Shown: positions 58,705 through 64,000 of the stretch, one piece after another
Layout: every line of letters begins with the position of its first letter
Position numbering within the stretch: the stretch's first letter is position 1
Assembly (NCBI RefSeq): GCF_001637325.1
Contig: NZ_LRXL01000037.1
Location: 496,001 to 560,000 of the forward strand
Reading direction: 5' to 3'
DNA length: 64,000 nt
Source: Cochleicola gelatinilyticus
GTDB taxonomy: Bacteria > Bacteroidota > Bacteroidia > Flavobacteriales > Flavobacteriaceae
The notes under the pieces: model-generated
Database searches by the model: none
The model's input: the letters and a program-made list of their open reading frames with translations, nothing else
Told to the model about the DNA's origin: nothing
Made by a program: the position numbers and the translations under genes

Positions 58705-58789
58705 AAATATTTGTTGTAATCTATTCTGACTGAAATCAAAGATACCAAAATAGAAATCGAAATTGCTCTTAAATTTTAATCTAAATAAG

Positions 58790-58811
58790 AAGGGAGGTGT
58801 TAGCCTCCCTT
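58790..58811 (-). terminator. terminator after PLP-enzyme gene
   Basis: AAGGGAGG / CCTCCCTT 8-bp stem with loop TGTTAG, T-rich on the minus-strand downstream side. Confidence 0.65.
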
Positions 58812-58817
58812 TACCTA

Positions 58818-60662
58818 TTAAATTTCTTCTACAAATTTTCGAAACACTTTTTTGTGGTGGTCTAAATCCATATTGCCAGACAACGATGCTCGTACAATGT
58901 AATCTTTATCCCCTTCTTTTGTGGTTCCTTGAGTAGATGTTGCCGGAATAGTCCAATAACAGCCTTTTAATTGCCCATAGCTTACACAAAATTTACTTTC
59001 TTTAGGAATTTCGGTAATCATTAGATTAATTAATCGAAGATTTAATGCTCTTTTATAGGTTTCTTTTTCTTCTTCGTTCGTTCCTTTGGTCGGTAGATCT
59101 AATGAAAAAACCGAAGGAGTGAAGCCCTGTTGGGCTAGTTCTTCAGAAACAAAATTAATTTTTGCTTCTGGTAAAGTTTCATGAATAAAGGTTACAAAGT
59201 CGCGAGTGTTTTTATACGCATCTTTTATTCGTTGATTCATAGAGGGCAACTGTTCCGAGAGAATGCTATATTGAAGTTCTGTGGCCTCGTTATCACAAAG
59301 ATTGAGATGAAGTTCTATTTTTTCCATCAAATTCATTGTATTTTTATTTCCTACGCAATATCCAGCCGTGCATTTTCCTCCACTTGGAAATTTAGAACCA
59401 CTAGCGTACGAAATGGCTCTTCCTTGAGCGAGCGTATTATTGCCCCCTAAAAAGTGTACGTTTGGACAAAATGTTTGATCCAATATAAATACTGGATCTA
59501 TTGCAACCTCACCCGAAGCTGTTTTACGCTCTTTTTGTAAAACTTGTTTTAACATGTCGAGATCGGGAACTTCAACTCTTGGATTGGTTGGAATTTCTGC
59601 AATGATATAAGGTATTGCATCTATCGCAGCGATTTGATTTAATATGGCATCTATACTAGTAACCATATCGTTATCACCATCTACAGGGAGATCTACAATC
59701 TCTACCGCATCTATACAAGCTGCTATGCGTCGTGCTTGATCGTTGGTTCCTCCATAGCAATTTGGAGGAACGATAAATTTAATGGCCTTTCCTTTATGGT
59801 TTTCAAAGGCGTCATGAATAAGTCCCATCATTATCGCATACTGAATAGACAATCCGCTTGAAGCCACCAAAGGGTTAATTTTGGTTCCTGTGATATCTTT
59901 TAGTAATGTTAGGACGTTATTTTTAACATCTGCATGATTCGAATTAATTGAGATAACAGGGGATTTACTTAACAGAGATTGTAAAGCAATACCCGTGTCG
60001 GATGGTGTCATGGCGATAGTTTCTCTTCTTCGAACATGCTGAATATCTGCAATATAGTCTTTGTTCTTAGATCCATTTACGATCAAGATACTTCCTATTT
60101 GCTGGTGCAAACTAATTAGGAAATCGATATTAGAAGTAAGATTAAAAGTATCTAAGGTTTCATGCTGCGTTATATAAATAGAACTACCATTAAATTCGGG
60201 AATATCATTAATATGGTCTACTTTATTTAACTCGAAAGTGTATCCGTAAATTTGTTTTATAAGGTCAGCATCAAATTCCGTAGGGAGTTCTCCTGTATAA
60301 TTAATCAGAGTATTTTTTCCAGCCAATAAATTAGTCCTTAAAATTGCCATCACAGGAATTGTCTTTGATGAAAAGCTAATTACTTGTTCTGGATCTACCT
60401 GCGTGAGTTTAGCGATAGTCCATTCTAGTACACTGGATAATGGGTGCCCTAAGCGAATGTAATCGTATGCGGTGGGTAATGCACTAAGCGCTGACGTTTC
60501 GGAATTATTGGCGGTATATAGTTTTTCAAATTCATCGAGAAATTGCGATTTTGCGAGTTCTTCGTTGTAAATGTCCAGACGGTGCGTGGTAAGGCGTAAC
60601 CAGTCACTTGGCATTTTTTCTACTACTTCTTTTATGTAACTGAGCACTTTATTTTCTTCCAT
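58818..60662 (-). CDS. large PLP-dependent transferase (Cys/Met metabolism type)
   Basis: A 614-residue fold-type-I PLP enzyme, longer than the 380-430 residues usual for cystathionine gamma-synthase relatives. The catalytic part lies at about 220-610: SGLSIQYAIMMGLIHDA, IKFIVPPNCYGGTNDQARRIAA, IPYIIAEIPTNPRVEVPDLDML, VFILDQTFCPNVHFLGGNNTLAQGRAISYASGSKFPSGGKCTAGYC, in which the PLP Lys lies in SGSKFPSGGK. The N-terminal 200 residues (LRLTTHRLDIYNEELAKSQFLDEFEKLYT ... HPLSSVLEWTIAKL) are not recognised. Specific reaction unknown; transsulfuration or amino-acid lyase is possible. Monocistronic with a terminator. Confidence 0.87.
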   Translation of the reverse strand: MEENKVLSYIKEVVEKMPSDWLRLTTHRLDIYNEELAKSQFLDEFEKLYTANNSETSALSALPTAYDYIRLGHPLSSVLEWTIAKLTQVDPEQVISFSSKTIPVMAILRTNLLAGKNTLINYTGELPTEFDADLIKQIYGYTFELNKVDHINDIPEFNGSSIYITQHETLDTFNLTSNIDFLISLHQQIGSILIVNGSKNKDYIADIQHVRRRETIAMTPSDTGIALQSLLSKSPVISINSNHADVKNNVLTLLKDITGTKINPLVASSGLSIQYAIMMGLIHDAFENHKGKAIKFIVPPNCYGGTNDQARRIAACIDAVEIVDLPVDGDNDMVTSIDAILNQIAAIDAIPYIIAEIPTNPRVEVPDLDMLKQVLQKERKTASGEVAIDPVFILDQTFCPNVHFLGGNNTLAQGRAISYASGSKFPSGGKCTAGYCVGNKNTMNLMEKIELHLNLCDNEATELQYSILSEQLPSMNQRIKDAYKNTRDFVTFIHETLPEAKINFVSEELAQQGFTPSVFSLDLPTKGTNEEEKETYKRALNLRLINLMITEIPKESKFCVSYGQLKGCYWTIPATSTQGTTKEGDKDYIVRASLSGNMDLDHHKKVFRKFVEEI

Positions 60663-60765
60663 ATCTTATTTTTATTAATAGGTCGATAACATACTGCAAA
60701 GAGAGGTATTTTAAAAGTATTGAAAGGGCGGTTTAAGAGAACATTAAGAACCTAATTTCTGGAAA

Positions 60766-61326
60766 TTAATCCACAGCATCGTCTTTATGTAAATCTTCTT
60801 CTTCGGAATGAAATTCTGGGATTTCATCAGGTTTAAATACACTCATCCCTTTCTGAAGCGTCATACTATTTGGGTATGCAACGATTTCGTTTGTATTGGT
60901 TTTAATTATTAGATGGAACGTTTTAATATCTTCTATGGTTCCTTCGTAAGGAAATTCTTTGTCATGAATCTTTACGTAGTCTCCAATTTTATAAGGAAAT
61001 GTAAAGAACATGATCACACCGCTAGTTATATTGCTTAGAATAGACCACTGCGCAAAAAAACCAATCCCTATTACCGCAAAAACAGAAGACATAACCAGCC
61101 CCAGATCTTTAAACTCTACACCCCAAATCATGAACAGTCCGAGAATAATTAGAAAGATCGTTGCAAAATCAATGTATTTTATAATAAGTCCGGTGCGATG
61201 TTCCAACCGTTCGAATTTTTGAGCGGCTCTTCTAGCAACGCGTATGAGTAACCAGCGAAGCATTAGAAAAACAGCAAAAACAATAAAAGATTTTACAAGC
61301 TGAACAGAATATACCTCTATAAACAT
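60766..61326 (-). CDS. small MscS-type mechanosensitive channel
   Basis: A 186-residue membrane protein. Three hydrophobic segments (about 8-25, 50-68, 72-95), the last being the pore helix (GLVMSSVFAVIGIGFFAQWSILSNITSGVIMFFTFPYKIGDYVKI; GxxxAxxGxG-type Gly/Ala pattern and the KIGDYVKI start of the cytoplasmic beta domain). Then GTIEDIKTFHLIIKTNTNEIVAYPNSMTLQKG, typical of MscS family, and an acidic tail. Shorter than E. coli MscS, with the C-terminal vestibule domain missing. Would release osmolytes under osmotic down-shock. Separated by 3 bp from the lipoprotein gene upstream. Confidence 0.92.
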   Translation of the reverse strand: MFIEVYSVQLVKSFIVFAVFLMLRWLLIRVARRAAQKFERLEHRTGLIIKYIDFATIFLIILGLFMIWGVEFKDLGLVMSSVFAVIGIGFFAQWSILSNITSGVIMFFTFPYKIGDYVKIHDKEFPYEGTIEDIKTFHLIIKTNTNEIVAYPNSMTLQKGMSVFKPDEIPEFHSEEEDLHKDDAVD

Positions 61327-61329
61327 ATG

Positions 61330-62286
61330 TTAACTTTTTAAATTAAGAGAATCGCGAAGTACTATATCTTTATTAGAATTTTGTTGCCAATAAGGAGTTT
61401 TTATACGTTTCATTTTAATCGCAGTTGTTTTTAAGCGCGTAGTGTCGTTTGGGTTAATACCATTAGTTTCTTCCCAACGTTCGATCTCGTATGGAAATTT
61501 ATTGTTAAAAGAGATGGATAGTTGTCGCTGTAATTCTGAATAATTTATTGTGAAATTGGTAATTGAATCTCCCTGTCTAAGTGCAGCGAAGGCCTTATAG
61601 GCTTTAAGCTCTTTGTGATACATTCGAGTAAAGTCGAAGGCAGGAATAACCGTTATATCACCAGTAGGAAGCTCTTCAGGGTTAATGCGAATGCGGTTCC
61701 AAAATTCATTTTCAAGCCATGTCTTCGGAAGTGTTTTTTCTTGGTCAGCTTCCCCCTCAAAATATGAATGCGTAATTATTTCGTATTGATCTCTATTGTT
61801 AAGTTGCATGTACGTTTGTCCACACCACTCTTGTACAGAAGTACTAATTTTAATTGCATGTTGTTCTTGTGTTAAGGGACTAAATGTACTTGACATAATT
61901 GAATAGGGATAAATACCCGTAAGAAAGTTTTTGGTTTTATTGACTTTTAATACTGGCATCGTAGTATCGTTAGACCGATTCGCTTTTACTTGAATATTGG
62001 GTAAAAAATCTTCCGTGACAAAAATTGTCATAGCAGTTCCTTCTCTAAGTTCACCATAACGTTCTATGGAAAGTTGATAGGAGGTGAGTTCTGCAGTACC
62101 AGAAAACCAATATTCTTTAAATTGTTGTGAAAGCATTCTTGAGTTAGAAGTTGCTTCAGAAGGGGTCTCTTTATTTATATGAGCTTGGTCTTTACTTCTT
62201 GACTTTTGTTTGGTTGTTTCAGAAGTGTCACACCCATAAAAAAGCAGGATGCTACTAACTGCTATAATTTTCAGAAATAAAGCCAT
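61330..62286 (-). CDS. lipoprotein of unknown function
   Basis: A 318-residue product from ATG 62286, chosen because it gives a lipoprotein signal (MALFLKIIAVSSILLFYGC, Cys19); an upstream TTG-type start would overlap maf and lack a signal. After a charged linker comes a domain rich in beta strands: KEYWFSGTAELTSYQLSIERYGELREGTAMTIFVTEDFLPNIQVKANRS, YSIMSSTFSPLT, WCGQTYMQLNNRDQYEIITHSYFEGE, GDITVIPAFDFTRMYHKELKAYKAFA. The set is conserved in flavobacteria near maf and is sometimes misnamed septum formation inhibitor. Function unknown. Cotranscribed with the MscS gene. Confidence 0.8.
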   Translation of the reverse strand: MALFLKIIAVSSILLFYGCDTSETTKQKSRSKDQAHINKETPSEATSNSRMLSQQFKEYWFSGTAELTSYQLSIERYGELREGTAMTIFVTEDFLPNIQVKANRSNDTTMPVLKVNKTKNFLTGIYPYSIMSSTFSPLTQEQHAIKISTSVQEWCGQTYMQLNNRDQYEIITHSYFEGEADQEKTLPKTWLENEFWNRIRINPEELPTGDITVIPAFDFTRMYHKELKAYKAFAALRQGDSITNFTINYSELQRQLSISFNNKFPYEIERWEETNGINPNDTTRLKTTAIKMKRIKTPYWQQNSNKDIVLRDSLNLKS

Positions 62287-62314
62287 ATGTACGTCGTGAT
62301 TTTCAGTAAAAATA

Positions 62315-62914
62315 CTACAAAATCTTTCCGTCAGCAATGTCGAGCAGGGTTTTATAAACGAGATGAGTAGGAAGTCCCATGACGTTAAAATACGAACCTT
62401 CAATACGGTTTATACCGATGTAACCAATCCATTCTTGAATCCCATAGCTGCCTGCTTTATCGAACGGTTGATATGCAGTTAGATAGTAATCGATCTCAGC
62501 TTCGGTAAGAGGATTAAACCAGACTTTGGTCGTATCATTTATCAAATATTGTGATGTTTTACTGGTAAAACAGACCGAGGTAATAACTTCATGTAGGTCT
62601 CCACTAAGGTGTTGTAACATCTTCTTTGCATCCTCTTTGTCTACTGGCTTTCCAATCGCTTTTCCGTCTTTCCAAACAATGGTGTCGCTGGTGATAAGCA
62701 CATCGTTATCTAAAAGATCTTGAAATGCCGAAGCTTTTAGTTTCGCCAAATAATCGGTGATTGCTGGTCCTTTTAACACCTTGGCAGGGAAGACTTCTTC
62801 TATTTCCCGTACATCTATAGTAAAATCGATATCTAAGTCGTGGAAAAAATTTTGTCGACGAGGGGAACCTGATGCCAAAATTATTTTGAGGTGTTGTAAT
62901 TTTTCTTTCAGCAT
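62315..62914 (-). CDS. maf: Maf/YhdE nucleotide pyrophosphatase
   Basis: A 199-residue enzyme of the Maf family. Family motifs: IILASGSPRRQNFF (N-terminal S-x-SPRR), KASAFQDLLDNDVLITSDTIVWKDGKAIGKPVDKEDAKKMLQHLSGDLHEVITSVCF with the catalytic Asp in SDT and KP-D, and YQPFDKAGSYGIQEWIGYIGINRIEGSYFNVMGLP. YhdE-type members hydrolyse dTTP and UTP to monophosphates plus pyrophosphate, guarding against modified pyrimidines. Length normal. Followed after 28 bp by the lipoprotein gene, and not linked to cell division genes here. Confidence 0.95.
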   Translation of the reverse strand: MLKEKLQHLKIILASGSPRRQNFFHDLDIDFTIDVREIEEVFPAKVLKGPAITDYLAKLKASAFQDLLDNDVLITSDTIVWKDGKAIGKPVDKEDAKKMLQHLSGDLHEVITSVCFTSKTSQYLINDTTKVWFNPLTEAEIDYYLTAYQPFDKAGSYGIQEWIGYIGINRIEGSYFNVMGLPTHLVYKTLLDIADGKIL

Positions 62915-63073
62915 TTTTTAGTTATTTTGGTTATTCTTAAATAGTCTTTCAACTAAACTACAGTTTTATTTTCCGAAGATGTATTGGTCATTTTTAGGCA
63001 GAAGTATAAAGATGACAAATCATAAAGGAGTAAGAGGCAGGGTAGCCATGTAATCACATCGAAATGGATTTAA

Positions 63074-63664
63074 TTATAACTTTTTTTGAAGATTAGTTTT
63101 TACATGTTTCTCCCACTCGCTTTTTAATATACTTAGTACGATACTGTCGCGTCTTCCATCGGGGGCGGTTGCGTTATTGCGTAAAACCCCTTCGACCGTG
63201 CAACCAATACTTTTCATAGCTGCAATACTTCGCGCATTGTTGTTATCAGCTCTAAACTCTACGCGTTCTAATTCGAGTACTTCAAAAGCGAATTCTAATA
63301 ATAAAAATTTGCAATTGGGATTCAATCCAGTACGTTGAAACTCTTTTCCATACCAAGTATACCCTAAAGATGTAGTTTTATGATGGGTACTATAATCGTA
63401 GAATCGTGTGGTTCCAGCATAGGCTTTTTTATGTTTGTCGTACACAATAAAAGGATAAGAAGTTCCTGCCTCCCGAGCCTTTACTGCAACATCGATATAA
63501 TGTTTAAGATTTTCTTTGCCACTAGCTTTTAATAGAGAATAGGTCCAGAGTTCGGGCTCATTACGAGAAAATTCTTTTAAACGATCGTAATCGCCTGTCA
63601 CTAGAGGCCTTAATGATACTCGGTTGTTTTCTAAAATATAATCTCTGTTAAAGTCAATCGTCAT
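63074..63664 (-). CDS. GNAT acetyltransferase (RimJ/RimL-like)
   Basis: A 196-residue N-acetyltransferase: RVSLRPLVTGDYDRLKEFSRNEPELWTY, YPFIVYDKHKKAYAGTTRFYDYSTHHKTTSLGYTWYGKEFQRTGLNPNCKFLLLEFAFEVLELERVEFRADNNNARSIAAMKSIGCTVEGVLRNNATAPDGRRDSIVLSIL. The WYGKEFQRTGLN (motif A, with the acetyl-CoA loop) and the N-N-RS-A--K-GC motif mark the RimJ/RimL group. Acceptor substrate unknown (ribosomal protein or small amine). Lies 23 bp after the UbiA-type gene, probably cotranscribed. Confidence 0.93.
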   Translation of the reverse strand: MTIDFNRDYILENNRVSLRPLVTGDYDRLKEFSRNEPELWTYSLLKASGKENLKHYIDVAVKAREAGTSYPFIVYDKHKKAYAGTTRFYDYSTHHKTTSLGYTWYGKEFQRTGLNPNCKFLLLEFAFEVLELERVEFRADNNNARSIAAMKSIGCTVEGVLRNNATAPDGRRDSIVLSILKSEWEKHVKTNLQKKL

Positions 63665-63687
63665 ATATTATGCTATTTTTTGATTGC

Positions 63688-64000
63688 CTACAAGATAAGA
63701 AACCCAAATAATAAAATAGAGCACATTCCCGAAAACATGATCCCTTTTAACCACAAAGAAAGTCGTGCAAAGTCTTTTTTAGTTTCTGCCGACCACGCCT
63801 TTATACTCGTGTATAATAAAGGTGCAACAACTAAGAAAAGCATATAAAATACGGCAAATTGATATTGATATAAGAACGTATACATAAAATAGATCACCAT
63901 ACTTATCGAAAGAGTGATTAGGGCAAATACAATATACCTTGTACGTTTTCTTCCAATAACAATTGGTAAAGTTTTATGTCCTGCATTTTTGTCCCCATTT
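63688..64000 (-). CDS. UbiA-family prenyltransferase, 3' part (cut by window edge)
   Basis: The reading frame continues to the window end without a start, so the gene is truncated at its 5' end; a 70-residue ORF starting at ATG 63900 is only its C-terminal part. Visible residues: NGDKNAGHKTLPIVIGRKRT, the second UbiA motif (D-x-x-G-D-x-x-x-G-K-T-L-P), then membrane segments (YIVFALITLSISMVIYFMYTF, FAVFYMLFLVVAPLLY, IMFSGMCSILLFGF). UbiA enzymes transfer a polyprenyl group to an aromatic or glyceryl acceptor; which one cannot be told from this fragment. Confidence 0.85.
   Translation of the reverse strand, partial: NGDKNAGHKTLPIVIGRKRTRYIVFALITLSISMVIYFMYTFLYQYQFAVFYMLFLVVAPLLYTSIKAWSAETKKDFARLSLWLKGIMFSGMCSILLFGFLIL

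Noticed and set aside
63688-63900. complete 70-residue membrane protein
   Set aside because: Frame stays open to the window edge and shows a UbiA motif upstream of the ATG, so it is only the 3' part of a larger gene.
1-64000. CRISPR array, rRNA genes, insertion sequences, prophage or integrase
   Set aside because: No regularly spaced repeats, no rRNA-like sequence, no transposase or integrase reading frames were found on either strand.

Overview
The window is a stretch of chromosome from a member of the Bacteroidota, almost certainly a (probably marine) Flavobacteriaceae. The DNA is AT-rich. Several promoters follow the Bacteroidota pattern TTG-N19-TAnnTTTG, and Shine-Dalgarno sites are mostly replaced by A-rich leaders. 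Two secreted proteins end in type IX secretion (T9SS) sorting domains. Many families are typical of flavobacteria: DUF4290, DUF6495, DUF6122, DUF2911, a START-like protein, the LETM1-like protein and lytic-type (LytTR) response regulators. No rRNA, CRISPR array, prophage or insertion sequence was seen. One tRNA gene (Met, CAT anticodon) is present.

Layout. 1-7.0 kb: a LytTR regulator, a LETM1-like protein, a DUF4331 protein apparently split over two genes plus a TPR lipoprotein, then an ECF sigma factor and its anti-sigma factor on the other strand. 7.2-22 kb: a large T9SS-exported M36 metallopeptidase, purB, a sirtuin, tRNA methyltransferase TrmH, an XTP/dITP pyrophosphatase, a DEAD-box helicase with a structured leader, an aldehyde dehydrogenase and a second T9SS cargo protein. 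22-32 kb: rlmH, nadC-yihY, two small exported proteins, priA, a divergent HxlR/VOC pair, a second LytTR regulator and the rpsF-rpsR-rplI operon. 32-41 kb: DUF6495, a SUKH-type protein, an orphan ABC permease, a YfcC-type transporter, hisS, tRNA-Met, a class IV aminotransferase, YqgE and HU. 41-47 kb: AAA ATPase-recQ-fmt in one overlapping operon, and DUF493, DUF4290 and murA. 47-54 kb: a ferredoxin-like protein and a SRPBCC-SDR-photolyase cluster, two orphan proteins, DUF2911, and a two-domain protein with a nucleoside deoxyribosyltransferase-like C-terminus. 54-64 kb: a solute/sodium symporter, a 36-residue membrane protein and a PIG-L deacetylase in one coupled operon, then a large PLP enzyme, a small MscS channel, a lipoprotein, Maf, a GNAT and the 3' part of a UbiA prenyltransferase cut by the window edge.

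Most of the window is housekeeping: translation (rpsF, rpsR, rplI, hisS, fmt, rlmH, trmH), replication and repair (priA, recQ, phr), wall synthesis (murA), NAD and purine metabolism (nadC, purB, cobB) and nucleotide-pool cleaning (rdgB, maf). The less expected items are: the protein at 53332-54315 that joins a macro-like N-terminal half to a deoxyribosyltransferase-like half with its candidate catalytic glutamate; the tiny membrane protein coupled to the symporter; MurA with Asp where most bacteria have the fosfomycin-target Cys; a compact structured RNA candidate before DUF4290-murA; a terminator-like hairpin running into an aminotransferase start codon; and the split DUF4331 genes. I did not see a complete new multi-gene defence or biosynthetic system. 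All calls come from reading the sequence and from knowledge of families; no search was run.
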